46,518 nt of DNA from Flavobacteriales bacterium (GCA_016787985.1 JAEUTC010000165.1:1-46518), one strand, 5' to 3'. Shown: positions 34,422-42,529, numbered from the stretch's first letter. Made by a program: numbers and translations. The notes: a model not told the origin generated them from the letters alone.

Positions 34422-35549
34422 ATGAACTTGAAGCTGCACACATGGGCCTGTGGGACGACAACCGCCCTTTGTCATTTGCTCGCGCTATTGCTGTGTGCAA
34501 CGGCATCGGCCCAGCCCGGAGAAGCCTTGTACACCATACCGGTCGTCTTCCATGTGCTGCATGAGAATGGCCCGGAGAACATCAGCGATGCCCAGATCGC
34601 CGATGCCATGGCCATCTTGAACGCCCACTTCGATGAACCGACCGAACCCGTGGAGCCGCCTTTCGATGCCATCGCTGCGGACATGGACATCGCATTCGTG
34701 CTGGCCAGCGTGGCGCCAGATGGGTCGCCAACGAGCGGTATCGACCGGATCGAGACCCCGTTGACGGACGTCGGAGGCATGCCGGACACCTATTTGAACG
34801 CTTGGCCGCGCAACCGCTACCTCAACATCTGGGTCGTTCGATCGCTGGCCACACCTGGTATCGCGTACATCAGCTTTCTCCCCGAACAAGCCGATGCCGA
34901 ACCCTGTACCGATGGTGTGATGATCTTCCACAATTATGTTGGCTCCATCGGGACATCCCATGTGGGTCGAAAGCGTACGATAACCCAAGCCATTGGTCGC
35001 GTCCTCAACCTGAAACGCGTGCATGAAGAACCGATCGATGGTGGGCCTTGTGCGGATGATGAAGTGGAGGACACTCCACCTGCCTTGCCGAACCTGCAGT
35101 GCAATGGTGCGGTGAACCCCTGTGCGGAGAGCGTCGCCAACGAACACAACTTCATGGCCTCGCCCTACTGTTCCAACATGTTCACGCTCGGCCAACGCGC
35201 TCGTGTGCACGCTTGCCTAAGCAGTGCCGTGGCGCAACGGGATCAATTGATCACGGGAACCATCAGCGCAACACCAGCGTGCTCGACCACGGGTTTGGGC
35301 GAAGGCTTCGGTGCAGAGCCGATCACGGTGCGACCGAACCCGTTCGTGGATCGGATCATCGTGGAAGGTCTTCCTGGCGAGGAGACCGCAATTGAATTGG
35401 TCGATATGGCTGGCCGCACCATTGCGCGCCCGTTCCGCGCTACTTCACGGGTAACGACGTTAGAACCGGGCTCCGTCGCACAGGGCTGCTACTTCTTGAA
35501 GGTCACCACCCGCTCCGGCACAACGGTGCGCCGACTGATGAAAGAGTGA
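34422..35549 (+). CDS. M43-like T9SS cargo protein lacking the zinc-binding residues
   Basis: A 375-residue secreted protein built like pappalysin/cytophagalysin (M43) metalloproteases: signal peptide (LCHLLALLLCATASAQ), IPVVFHVLHENGPENISDAQI, an ALA-x-LNAHF helix, LNIWVVRSLATPGIAYISFLP, a Met-turn-like HNFMASPYCSNMFTLGQRARV, and a type A T9SS domain (VRPNPFVDRIIV, LVDMAGRTI, QGCYFLKVTT). Where active enzymes have HExxHxxGxxH it has QAIGRVLNLKR (residues 189-199): Q189, A190, R193 and R199 replace the three His and the Glu, while G192, L195, N196 and L197 are kept. It therefore should not bind zinc in the standard way. A pseudoprotease with binding function, or a recently inactivated gene, are the options. 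A frame open upstream is not considered part of the gene. Confidence 0.85.
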   Translation: MNLKLHTWACGTTTALCHLLALLLCATASAQPGEALYTIPVVFHVLHENGPENISDAQIADAMAILNAHFDEPTEPVEPPFDAIAADMDIAFVLASVAPDGSPTSGIDRIETPLTDVGGMPDTYLNAWPRNRYLNIWVVRSLATPGIAYISFLPEQADAEPCTDGVMIFHNYVGSIGTSHVGRKRTITQAIGRVLNLKRVHEEPIDGGPCADDEVEDTPPALPNLQCNGAVNPCAESVANEHNFMASPYCSNMFTLGQRARVHACLSSAVAQRDQLITGTISATPACSTTGLGEGFGAEPITVRPNPFVDRIIVEGLPGEETAIELVDMAGRTIARPFRATSRVTTLEPGSVAQGCYFLKVTTRSGTTVRRLMKE

Positions 35550-35566
35550 CATCTCATCGGGCCGAG

Positions 35567-35905
35567 CTAAAGCTCCTCCAAGACCGAAGTCCCTGCGGAG
35601 CCATCACCACTGGTCCATCGCCACTGCTCGTGCAAGCGGATGCGCCCATCGGGAAGCATTTCCGGCGTTGAGCGACATACGCCCGTCATCAGTTCTCCTT
35701 GGTCATTCACCTGGTGGTAACGCATGTCCAAGCCCCCATCGTCGTCCACCAAAGCGATCAATTGGCCGCTGACGATGCGCCCACCGGAGTACGTACATGT
35801 CACGATGCGGCCAGTCTGCTTGTAGTGGAAGAGCACTTCGGGCGACACCTCGCCATTGGCGGTGTTGTTCACTGGAATGAAACGGCGGTCGTTGTAGTCG
35901 ATCAT
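35567..35905 (-). CDS. Small Bacteroidota protein often labelled N-acetylglutamate synthase
   Basis: A 112-residue cytoplasmic protein that matches a family frequently annotated as N-acetylglutamate synthase in Bacteroidota. That label is doubtful at this size: there is no GNAT acetyl-CoA motif. Shared segments are the MI(D/N)YNDRRFIPVNNT opening, ANGEVSPEVLFHYKQTG, IVTCTYSGGRIVSGQLIALVDDDG, LDMRYHQVN, GELMTGVC and the final EQWRWTSGDGSAG. The sequence looks like repeated two-strand units (xxGRIV...G), suggesting a small beta sheet protein such as a MORN-like fold. It begins 21 nt after the T9SS stop upstream and is likely co-transcribed. It is convergent with the M43-like gene, with 17 bp between stops. 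Confidence 0.8.
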   Translation of the reverse strand: MIDYNDRRFIPVNNTANGEVSPEVLFHYKQTGRIVTCTYSGGRIVSGQLIALVDDDGGLDMRYHQVNDQGELMTGVCRSTPEMLPDGRIRLHEQWRWTSGDGSAGTSVLEEL

Positions 35906-35926
35906 GGTGTGAAGTTCAAGCTGCTC

Positions 35927-37516
35927 TCACTCCTTGATGAACCGATGAATGGACCTTGCACCGTTCCTGTCATGTAAGATCAGTGAATAGCTGCCGGGAG
36001 ACAGATGGGAAACATCGAACCCGGCCGCTGCTCCCTTGACCGCCACCACCCGACCGACCGCATCCACACCTTCTACACTGGACCACACGCGGTCCGTGCG
36101 GAGGTGGAGTTCGTCCCGCACAGGACAAGGATAAACGAGATCATCCGTGCCATCACCTTCCACCATGGAAGTTGACAGATCCGCGAAGCGCGCGATGAAG
36201 GGCGTGTTGGTGTTCCCAGTGGTGGGCACGAACTGATCATCGAAGGTGATGGGCTGTCTTGAAAGACCCGTGATGTAGATGGCGCCATCGGACCCGATGT
36301 CCAATGCGTGGGCCCGATCGAATTGATCATCGCTGTCACCGCGTTCACACCATACGATGTCACCTTCGGTATCAAAGCAGGTGAGCAGCACATCGCTCGC
36401 ACCGTTCACGGTGGTGGTGAGACCCCCTTCCCAGACCAGAACCCCTTTCCCTTGCCCGGCCATGATCGCATGGCCCGCCTGATCCACGGCGAGGTATTGC
36501 TGGAGTCCCGGGCCTACGCCGTTGTCCTGACCACCCGGACCCTCCCGAACCCATGAATAGTTCCCGGAGGTATCCAGCCTGCATAGATGGAAGTCCGGAT
36601 TGGATCCGTTGGATGGCCCATCAACGTGATACGTGTCGAAATCGGCCTCCGCGAAAAGCAACCCCGCCCAATAGAGTCCACCCCTGCCGTCGTACCGCAC
36701 TTCCGAAGTGGAACAGGTGACATCGCCGCTGAACTTCACCCAAGCGGGGGATCCATCCGGTCGATACCGGACCAAGTAGCGGTTGTACCCGTTGCCACTC
36801 ACGTCCGGCACGAAATCCACCCCGTTGAATGACGTCCCGGTCGGCGCCGCACAGCTTCCGGTGACATAAACATTACCGAAGGGATCCACCTCCACTCCGT
36901 ATATCGCTGGTGGACTCTGTGCGATGCTTCCCAGCACCTGTCCTTCCTGATCCATGCGAACGACATGGCTGCCATCGCTCAATAGCCCGAATAGCAGTTC
37001 CCCGGCCTCGTTGAAGACCGGCGAACGTGGTCCTCGCGCTTCGTTGAACGAGAGGTTGAGATCGACGGCCCATTCCACGGCACCTTCCACATCCAAAAGA
37101 GCGACGAAAGCATGTGGGAAGTTGTCCGTGGTCGAAAGCAGATGATCCTGATCCAACCGCAACGAATCCAGAAATTCACCCAGGGCTACCACCACACCCG
37201 AAGGCGTACACCGCAGACCGGTAGCCAGCGCAGAACCGGACCAGTTGGACGCCCAGAGGATCCCACCATCGCCATCGTAATGGATCACCTGGAGATCACC
37301 ATGACTGTCGCCGCTGTAGTTCTCCACCCACCGTGAAACACCGAACAGCACAGCCCCGCCCTCCGGTGAGGCCGCGACCAGCTGATCCGGGGCTTGCGAA
37401 AAGGAGGTACCGCTCTGGTCGAACGTGGCACTTCTGGCCCAAGTGCACAGGGGTCCTTGCGCTTGGGCACCACAAAGTGCAATGGACCATGCAACGATGA
37501 TGAGCTCGACTCTCAT
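35927..37516 (-). CDS. T9SS type A cargo protein with propeller-like repeats
   Basis: A 529-residue secreted protein. A signal peptide (VELIIVAWSIALCGAQAQ) is followed by about 430 residues of short repeated strands: GDLQVIHYDGDGGILWASNW, GAVEWAVDLN, NVYVTGSC, GSPAWVKFSG, GNYSWVREG, GDIVWCERGD, GAIYITGLS. These patterns (hydrophobic, W, turn with GD/DG) indicate a beta-propeller of SBBP/quinoprotein type, similar to the first half of the 1100-residue protein. The last 80 residues (VYPCPVRDELHLR, VDAVGRVVAV, LSPGSYSLILHD, HRFIKE) are a type A T9SS sorting domain. No enzyme residues stand out. The ATG at 37516 leads directly into the signal peptide; an in-frame start 14 codons earlier is not favoured. 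Confidence 0.86.
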   Translation of the reverse strand: MRVELIIVAWSIALCGAQAQGPLCTWARSATFDQSGTSFSQAPDQLVAASPEGGAVLFGVSRWVENYSGDSHGDLQVIHYDGDGGILWASNWSGSALATGLRCTPSGVVVALGEFLDSLRLDQDHLLSTTDNFPHAFVALLDVEGAVEWAVDLNLSFNEARGPRSPVFNEAGELLFGLLSDGSHVVRMDQEGQVLGSIAQSPPAIYGVEVDPFGNVYVTGSCAAPTGTSFNGVDFVPDVSGNGYNRYLVRYRPDGSPAWVKFSGDVTCSTSEVRYDGRGGLYWAGLLFAEADFDTYHVDGPSNGSNPDFHLCRLDTSGNYSWVREGPGGQDNGVGPGLQQYLAVDQAGHAIMAGQGKGVLVWEGGLTTTVNGASDVLLTCFDTEGDIVWCERGDSDDQFDRAHALDIGSDGAIYITGLSRQPITFDDQFVPTTGNTNTPFIARFADLSTSMVEGDGTDDLVYPCPVRDELHLRTDRVWSSVEGVDAVGRVVAVKGAAAGFDVSHLSPGSYSLILHDRNGARSIHRFIKE

Positions 37517-37668
37517 GAGGACGGGTGGTTTCGATGTGAAGCTACGCCTCTTGTGCATGTCCCGAGCACACTATTCTGTTGAACCCATGAGCGGCCTGGA
37601 GAAGAAGCCGCCTACCGATGGCAAAGTCCTGCACTCGGCGTATCGAACGATCGATGCGACGTATTCCC

Positions 37669-37676
37669 TAATGTTG
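37669..37676 (+). promoter_or_regulatory. -7-like box adjoining the DUF3592 start
   Basis: TAATGTTG matches TAnnTTTG at all fixed positions but one (G at position 5) and ends 5 nt before the ATG at 37682, the same spacing as for the 1100-residue T9SS gene. Confidence 0.5.
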
Positions 37677-37681
37677 CAGGC

Positions 37682-38311
37682 ATGATCTGGTTCATCCTTT
37701 TCATCGCTGGTTGGTGCATCATCGCGTTCGGGCTGTACCGCGCTATTCGGACGCGCAGGCCGGACATGCTGATGATGAACGGCGGCGTACTGGCCTTCAT
37801 CGGCTTCATGGGCTACGATGCCTGGCCCACTGGTCTGGTGCCCACGGATATGGATCAAGAGGACGCCTCGCGGATCCTGTTCCGGTTAGCGGCCTGGTGC
37901 GTTGCCGGCTGGTCGGCATACCAATTGACCTGGTCATTGCGGGCATTGACCTGGCCCAGCGTGGATGGCACCATCACCCACAGCGGATCCGTTCTCCTCG
38001 GCGTCCGTGGGAGTGACCTGAACGGCCGACGGAACTCCACCCGGCATACCTGGAGGGTGACCTATGAATACCAGGTAAATGGCCGCACTTACACCAGCTC
38101 CGCCAAAAGCCTTGACACCGACGACGAGGATGGGGACCTCAGCAGTGCCAACGAGAAGGCGAGGCAGCATCCGGTGGGCTCGACCGTTCGCGTGTACCAC
38201 CATCCGCGCGAACCACAACTATCCTGCCTGGACCGCACCGTGATCAATGGTCGTTGGCTGGTGCCCGGGTTGATCGCCGGACTGCTCTTCTGGTCGGCGC
38301 ATGCCGTGTGA
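37682..38311 (+). CDS. DUF3592 family membrane protein
   Basis: A 209-residue membrane protein with a DUF3592 domain. It has N-terminal helices (WFILFIAGWCIIAFGLY, NGGVLAFIGFMGYDAW), a third (FRLAAWCVAGWSAYQLTW), then an extracytoplasmic or cytoplasmic soluble part with the family pattern WPSVDGTITHSGS, TWRVTYEYQVNGRTYTSSAKS, HPVGSTVRVYHHPREPQLSCL, and a final helix (GLIAGLLFWSAHAV). The W(P/Q)-x-V-x-G-x-(I/V) strand plus Y-x-Y-x-V-x-G and VYY(H/N)P-like segments identify the domain, which is widespread and of unknown function. The stop is 52 bp from the convergent DUF4199 stop. A -7-like box lies 5 nt before the start, implying no leader. Confidence 0.85.
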   Translation: MIWFILFIAGWCIIAFGLYRAIRTRRPDMLMMNGGVLAFIGFMGYDAWPTGLVPTDMDQEDASRILFRLAAWCVAGWSAYQLTWSLRALTWPSVDGTITHSGSVLLGVRGSDLNGRRNSTRHTWRVTYEYQVNGRTYTSSAKSLDTDDEDGDLSSANEKARQHPVGSTVRVYHHPREPQLSCLDRTVINGRWLVPGLIAGLLFWSAHAV

Positions 38312-38363
38312 GCTTATGGTGGTGCAAGGCGCAGGCCCAAGGGCACAGCGCATCATGGAGCAC

Positions 38364-38888
38364 TCATGCACCGCGTGCACCTGCCCGTCGCTTCAATAGC
38401 GCCGCACAGACCAAGCTGATCAGCAGGCCCACGGGCAGGATCTCCATGTAGGTGAAGCCGACCTTCACCACCGGGTTCTTGTACAGCTCGCCCATGGCCC
38501 GCATCTGCTCCACCTCGGCCGTGATCTCCGCTTCGGGCGTTCCGCTCTCCTTCAGCTTCGCCTCGGTATGCGCGATGTAGCTCTCCATGAAGTCTTGTTC
38601 CATGTTGGCGCTGATCACCATCCATGTGGCCACGTATAGCGTCGAAGCGATGAGGGTGATGTACAGACCGGTCAAAAAGGCCTTGCCGAAGCTGATCGAC
38701 CCGCCAAGGTGCTTGTCGCGATAAGCCTTCACGCCGAAGAAGATGCTGCTGAGGGCGATGACCATGGTGGTGTACCCGATCATTTCGCCGTTCTCCCAGT
38801 CGTGGTTACCGTCGCCAAGGGTAAACCACATCATGGCCGATACGATGACGCCTGCGATGAGGCCGTAGGTGAGGACGATCCTTTTCAT
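38364..38888 (-). CDS. DUF4199 family membrane protein
   Basis: A 174-residue inner-membrane protein of the DUF4199 family. Four transmembrane helices can be seen: YGLIAGVIVSAMMWFTLG, MIGYTTMVIALSSIFFGVKAY, FLTGLYITLIASTLYVATWMV and MEILPVGLLISLVCAALL. Between helices 1 and 2 is the YxxMVIALSxxFxGxKxYRD pattern typical of the family, and a long helix before the last span (ESYIAHTEAKLKESGTPEAEITAEVEQM) is probably a coiled, cytoplasmic or periplasmic segment. Function is unknown. It lies 110 nt after a membrane-anchored LuxR-type regulator on the same strand, a pairing that suggests a shared operon. The ATG at 38888 starts before helix 1; a longer frame adds 13 charged residues. Confidence 0.85.
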   Translation of the reverse strand: MKRIVLTYGLIAGVIVSAMMWFTLGDGNHDWENGEMIGYTTMVIALSSIFFGVKAYRDKHLGGSISFGKAFLTGLYITLIASTLYVATWMVISANMEQDFMESYIAHTEAKLKESGTPEAEITAEVEQMRAMGELYKNPVVKVGFTYMEILPVGLLISLVCAALLKRRAGARGA

Positions 38889-38998
38889 GTGCTTTTGTTT
38901 TGGGCCGCGAACCAACGTCAACCGCACGACCTTCCGTTCATCCTTTCGGATGGATCAGGAGCGCCGAAGCGAAGATCCATACCAAAGTATGAGATCGT

Positions 38999-39457
38999 TC
39001 AAGCGATGATCCTCAGCGACTTGGCCCTGTGGACCGCTTCGGTGCGTCGCTTCACTTCCAATTTGGTGAAGAGGCTGGACGAATGGGACTTCACCGTGGG
39101 CAAGGAGACGAAAAGCTTGTCGGCGATCTCCTGGTTGGACAAACCCTCGGCCATCAACTGGAGCACCTCCAGCTCCCTGGCACTGAGGCCCGAGGTACGG
39201 ACGGCCTGCTCATCCACCAACGTTGCCGGCACCACCTCCACGACCTTCTTGTCCGCGATCAGCTTGGAGCCCAACCAAAGGCCAACGCCCGTGAACAGCG
39301 CCGCCACCACGCCGATGTACACTTCGGTGGACAAGGACTTCACCATGAAGCGGTACTCCACGTACTTCAGGGTAGCGACCACGGCAGCCAGTACCAGACC
39401 GTACATGACCATCGTGGACCAACGACCCAAGGCCCCTGATGCGGCAAGCCGGCTCAT
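38999..39457 (-). CDS. Membrane-anchored LuxR-type transcriptional regulator
   Basis: A 152-residue protein with two N-terminal transmembrane helices (roughly residues 17-33, MVMYGLVLAAVVATLKY, and 46-65, YIGVVAALFTGVGLWLGSKL), joined by a short loop, and a C-terminal LuxR/GerE helix-turn-helix from about residue 88 (LSARELEVLQLMAEGLSNQEIADKL, then TVKSHSSSLFTKLEVKRRTEAV). All HTH landmarks are present, so DNA binding is expected, while the protein would remain in the membrane. It has no receiver domain. The HTH likely faces the cytoplasm, with the short loop as sensor or dimer contact. DUF4199 follows 110 nt downstream; GNAT is divergent with 49 bp between starts and a -7-like box for each. 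Confidence 0.87.
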   Translation of the reverse strand: MSRLAASGALGRWSTMVMYGLVLAAVVATLKYVEYRFMVKSLSTEVYIGVVAALFTGVGLWLGSKLIADKKVVEVVPATLVDEQAVRTSGLSARELEVLQLMAEGLSNQEIADKLFVSLPTVKSHSSSLFTKLEVKRRTEAVHRAKSLRIIA

Positions 39458-39461
39458 GGGC

Positions 39462-39469
39462 CGAAGTTC
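39462..39469 (-). promoter_or_regulatory. -7-like box adjoining the LuxR-type regulator start
   Basis: Minus-strand GAACTTCG fits xAnnTTYG and ends 4 nt before the ATG at 39457. It is back to back with the plus-strand box at 39494-39501, with 24 bp between; any DNA-bound regulator in this space would affect both genes. Confidence 0.4.
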
Positions 39470-39493
39470 GGAATGATCGCGATGCCCGCGTCA

Positions 39494-39501
39494 TTATTTT
39501 G
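39494..39501 (+). promoter_or_regulatory. -7-like box adjoining the GNAT start
   Basis: TTATTTTG (or TATTTTG in the shorter TAnnTTG form) ends 5 nt before the ATG at 39507. It implies a transcript beginning at the start codon. Confidence 0.5.
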
Positions 39502-39506
39502 GGCGC

Positions 39507-40067
39507 ATGTCCACGACCACCGAACGAACCACCGTATTGCGCACCACGTCTGATGACATCCGTTTCCGGGAGCTGGTGGCCCGACTCGACCAAGACCTGG
39601 CCTTGCGCAACGGTGATTCCAACGCCTTCTTCGCCCAATTCAACGGAGTGGATCGGATCCACCATGTGGTGGTCGTCCTTCGGGAGGGTGAACCCGTCGG
39701 TTGTGGCGCCTTCAAGGCCTTCGACCCGGACACCGTGGAGCTGAAACGGATGTACACGGCGCCTGAGCATCGACAGACAGGGATAGGCTCGATGGTGGTG
39801 AACGAATTGGTGCAATGGGCAGGTGAGCTCGGATACACGCGCTGTGTGCTCGAGACCGGGACGAAGATGACCGAGGCCATCGCACTCTATGGCAAGCGCG
39901 GTTTCAGCCGTATTCCGAACTATGGCCCATACGTCGGGGTGGAGGACAGCGTGTGCTTCGAGAAGCGACGGGCCTGGATCGGGGATGTTGGTGCTTTCCG
40001 CGAGCAGTTGGACGAATTCTCCCCTAGTACAGTAGAACCCTGGTCGGATAGCGCCGGAACAAGCTGA
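39507..40067 (+). CDS. GNAT family N-acetyltransferase
   Basis: A 186-residue acetyl-CoA-dependent acyltransferase of the GNAT fold. The N-terminal part has the first helix (IRFRELVARLDQDLALRNG), then VVVVLREGEPVGCGAFKAFDPDTVELKRMYTAPEHR, motif A Q/R-x-x-G-x-G/A as RQTGIGSMVVNELVQWAGELGY, and motif B CVLETGTKMTEAIALYGKRGFSRIPNYGPYVG. The order and spacing are standard. A C-terminal tail of about 25 residues (RRAWIGDVGAFREQLDEFSPSTVEPW) is additional. The acceptor is unknown; the TGTKMxEAIALYxxxGF section is common in amino-acid and small-amine GNATs. A -7-like box sits 5 nt before the start. The gene ends 35 bp from the convergent S41 gene. Confidence 0.9.
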   Translation: MSTTTERTTVLRTTSDDIRFRELVARLDQDLALRNGDSNAFFAQFNGVDRIHHVVVVLREGEPVGCGAFKAFDPDTVELKRMYTAPEHRQTGIGSMVVNELVQWAGELGYTRCVLETGTKMTEAIALYGKRGFSRIPNYGPYVGVEDSVCFEKRRAWIGDVGAFREQLDEFSPSTVEPWSDSAGTS

Positions 40068-40102
40068 CCGCGTTCATTGACCGGCCACAGGTCCATGTCC
40101 AC

Positions 40103-41479
40103 TCACCTGGGCAGTGCCAGCACATGGTCCAACGCATCGTCGGCCTTCACCTCGATGTCCGGCTTCACCCCCACCTGATCTAACCGCTGTAGATCGGCAT
40201 TGTAGTAGTCTGCGATGGGAAGGAACAGGTGGTACTTCCCTTCCACCTTGAAGATGGTCGCACTGAGCATGGCCCCTGCGGTGTTCTCACCGACGATGGT
40301 GGCCCTTCCCGAGCGCTTGAAAGCGTCCACGATGGGCTCACACGTGCTGGCCGTCCGGGTACTGGTGAGGATGTACACCTTGCCCTTGAAGCCGTCCTTT
40401 CGTGGCGACAAGACCAAGTGCCTTCCCTCCGAGGTCTTCAACCCTTCGATGAAAGCTTCCGTCGTGCGCTCCCGCGAGATGGGCAAGGTCGAGAACGCTG
40501 TCGGGGCCGGAGGTCTGGTCACCTTACTGGCCCAGCTGTTCGTTACGAAGTAGCCGGCATCCATCATGTCTGTGGCGAGGCACTCCCCGAACGGCAACGC
40601 ACTGTCCAGTCCACCGCCGCCGTTCTTCCGAAGGTCCACGATCAACGTCTTGGAACCACCGCTCAGCAGGATCGAACAGATGCTGTCCATTTCTTGTGCA
40701 GAGCCGCCGAAGCTTTCCACATCCATGTAGGCGGTGGTGCTGTCGATCATGCGGATGCTCACGTTCCGCTCGTTCGGATCGGCAGCCAGTGATGGCGTCT
40801 CTTCCATGAACAGCAGATTCAAGTGACTGAAGGGAAGTTCTTGAATAAGGATGCTCGTCCCGAAGAAGTACTCCACATCGTCCTGCGCGCGCTTGGCAAG
40901 CCGCGTGGACTTCTTGTCGAACGTGCGCCAGGCCTTGGTATCCAGCAAGGCTTGATCGTAGATGTTGGCCTGTATGGTGTCCCGCAACTTCGGATACAGC
41001 GCACCATAGTCCGTCCTTTGGAACAGGTCGGCTCGGGACATGGAGATGGAGCCGATGCGTTCCCCGTTCTTGAAGAGCCCCCCGCGGATGCTTCCACCAT
41101 CGCGTCTTGCTCGGATGTCCGATGTGCCCAACATCGGCATCACCAGTTTCGCGAACACGCTGTCTTGGCCGCTGCTGCCCTCCAACCGGCCTTCCGTCAA
41201 GGCCAACAACCTGCCCTTCTTCGGCAATTTCTTCAGCATGCGGGCCAACTTGCTCTTCACCACACCGACGACCCGCTTGTCACCACCACGGGGCGAGTGC
41301 GCCATGAAGTGGGTGGGATCCGACCATGCCATGTCCATGTAGGTGTTCACCGGCCCGAAATCATCCCCGAAAATGATCTGGCATTGCCAACGCTCGCTCG
41401 TCCGCGCAGCAGGCTGTGGAAAAGCGACCAGTTGAAGGAGTACGAAGAGGAGGAGAAAGAGGATACTAGGCATGCCCAT
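40103..41479 (-). CDS. Exported S41 family peptidase-like protein
   Basis: A 458-residue exported protein of the S41 (C-terminal processing/tail-specific) group. It has a signal peptide (FLLLFVLLQLVAFPQPA), an N-terminal domain without recognisable PDZ, then the S41 core: YMDVESFGGSAQEMDSI, TLIVDLRKNGGGGLDSA, GKVYILTSTRTASTCEP and ATIVGENTAGAM. In related enzymes the Ser is in a TxSxxE context; here TASTCE supplies Ser (or Cys), so activity is plausible but unproven. PLPI...GVKPDIEV at the end matches the usual GVxPDxxV. The start at 41479 (MGMPSILF) begins at the signal peptide; the frame extends far upstream but crosses a -7-like box and lacks sequence typical of a protein. Target and compartment (periplasm or surface) are not determined. 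Confidence 0.86.
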   Translation of the reverse strand: MGMPSILFLLLFVLLQLVAFPQPAARTSERWQCQIIFGDDFGPVNTYMDMAWSDPTHFMAHSPRGGDKRVVGVVKSKLARMLKKLPKKGRLLALTEGRLEGSSGQDSVFAKLVMPMLGTSDIRARRDGGSIRGGLFKNGERIGSISMSRADLFQRTDYGALYPKLRDTIQANIYDQALLDTKAWRTFDKKSTRLAKRAQDDVEYFFGTSILIQELPFSHLNLLFMEETPSLAADPNERNVSIRMIDSTTAYMDVESFGGSAQEMDSICSILLSGGSKTLIVDLRKNGGGGLDSALPFGECLATDMMDAGYFVTNSWASKVTRPPAPTAFSTLPISRERTTEAFIEGLKTSEGRHLVLSPRKDGFKGKVYILTSTRTASTCEPIVDAFKRSGRATIVGENTAGAMLSATIFKVEGKYHLFLPIADYYNADLQRLDQVGVKPDIEVKADDALDHVLALPR

Positions 41480-41504
41480 GGCGGTACGTGATCGAACCGC
41501 GTGC

Positions 41505-41511
41505 CAAAGTA
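41505..41511 (-). promoter_or_regulatory. -7-like box of the S41 gene
   Basis: Minus-strand TACTTTG fits the TAnnTTG form of the Bacteroidota box and lies 25 nt before the ATG at 41479. Its position excludes the long N-terminal extension of the open frame. Confidence 0.45.
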
Positions 41512-41661
41512 GGTCAATGCACCTGCACCTCACCGATCGACTCTCGCATTCCACCCATCCGGGCGCGGTCGAGCAACACCGACTATTCGTGTACGTACGG
41601 CAGCACGGCTCTATCCCGTGCCGATGAACAGTTCGATATCGAACAGGTGCGTGCCGCCGAT

Positions 41662-42312
41662 CTACCGCCGCTGCATATCCGTTACGAGTAGTGGATGTTT
41701 TGCTCGCAGTTCCGCGATCAAGGCCGCCACGGCTTCCGTGCTCGGATCGCGCTGGAGTTCCTTCAACTCCGCCGACGTGATGCCTACCATTTGCAGGAAG
41801 CTCACTTCGCCATGTGGCGTATCGATCTTCCCGAGTTCGGGATCCAATGCGAACACCACACCGGTGATGTCCGTGTCCATGTCCGTACACAACGGACCAC
41901 CCGCTGGCACGAACTCGTTCACCTCGAACCAGCGACCGCTCTTGTGCAGGTAGCGCGCCAGGTTGTTCATCACCGTGGTGATCCACGTCGGCTCCCGCTT
42001 CTCCGCCGCGCTCCGCTTGATCCGGAACGTGAGTTCGAAACCCAGCTTGCTGAACTCCCCTCCTACTGCTTCTTCGTTATAGTACAACTCGCTCAACCCG
42101 TAGCTCACCACATGGATGTGATCGGGCGGACCGGGATGATCGTAATAGCTCGTGCCGTCCAACGGATCGGTGCCGCCAGCGATGAAGTGCAAGGGCGCTG
42201 CGTAGTGCCGTGGCGCGCGCCCACCATGCACATTGGCCAGCTGTGCATCGATGCAATGCCAGCCTACGGCCGTTTCCGGGGTGTAACACTGGCGGTATTC
42301 TTCGAGGGTCAT
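41662..42312 (-). CDS. Suppressor of fused (SUFU) domain protein
   Basis: A 216-residue protein of the SUFU family. Typical segments are DGTSYYDHPGPPDHIHVVSYGLSELYYNEE, GFELTFRIKRSAAEKREPTWITTVMNNLARYLHKSGRWFE, LCTDMDTDITGVVFALDPELGKIDTPHGEVSFLQMVGIT and ELKELQRDPSTEAVAALIAEL. Eukaryotic SUFU controls Hedgehog signalling; bacterial members have been proposed as immunity proteins of polymorphic toxins or as regulators, but no toxin gene is adjacent here. The ATG at 42312 is chosen: the longer frame upstream has no conserved sequence and would cross a -7-like box at 42346-42353. No signal peptide, so it should be cytoplasmic. Confidence 0.88.
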   Translation of the reverse strand: MTLEEYRQCYTPETAVGWHCIDAQLANVHGGRAPRHYAAPLHFIAGGTDPLDGTSYYDHPGPPDHIHVVSYGLSELYYNEEAVGGEFSKLGFELTFRIKRSAAEKREPTWITTVMNNLARYLHKSGRWFEVNEFVPAGGPLCTDMDTDITGVVFALDPELGKIDTPHGEVSFLQMVGITSAELKELQRDPSTEAVAALIAELRAKHPLLVTDMQRR

Positions 42313-42345
42313 CTCGTGTTCGGCCGAAGGGGGTGCGGCTTGTCG

Positions 42346-42353
42346 CGAAAGTA
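42346..42353 (-). promoter_or_regulatory. -7 box of the SUFU gene
   Basis: Minus-strand TACTTTCG matches TAnnTTTG except at position 7 and lies 33 nt before the ATG at 42312. The transcript would have a leader of about 28 nt. Confidence 0.5.
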
Positions 42354-42529
42354 GGGCGGATGGTGAAGCTTCACAGGCCCTGTTGGGAAGGGTGAGCACG
42401 TTGCGGCGATGGCTTTCTCGGAACTGAGCGGAGCGATACGTCCATAAACGCTTTGACAGCCTCTTGAGAACGACAGAACAGACGAAGACAGGAGAGCGCA
42501 TCCGACCGTGGGCTGCGATCCACCAAGGA

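Noticed and set aside
35567..35905. Acceptance of the common N-acetylglutamate synthase label
   Set aside because: At 112 residues it lacks the GNAT fold and amino-acid kinase domain; kept as an uncharacterised family.
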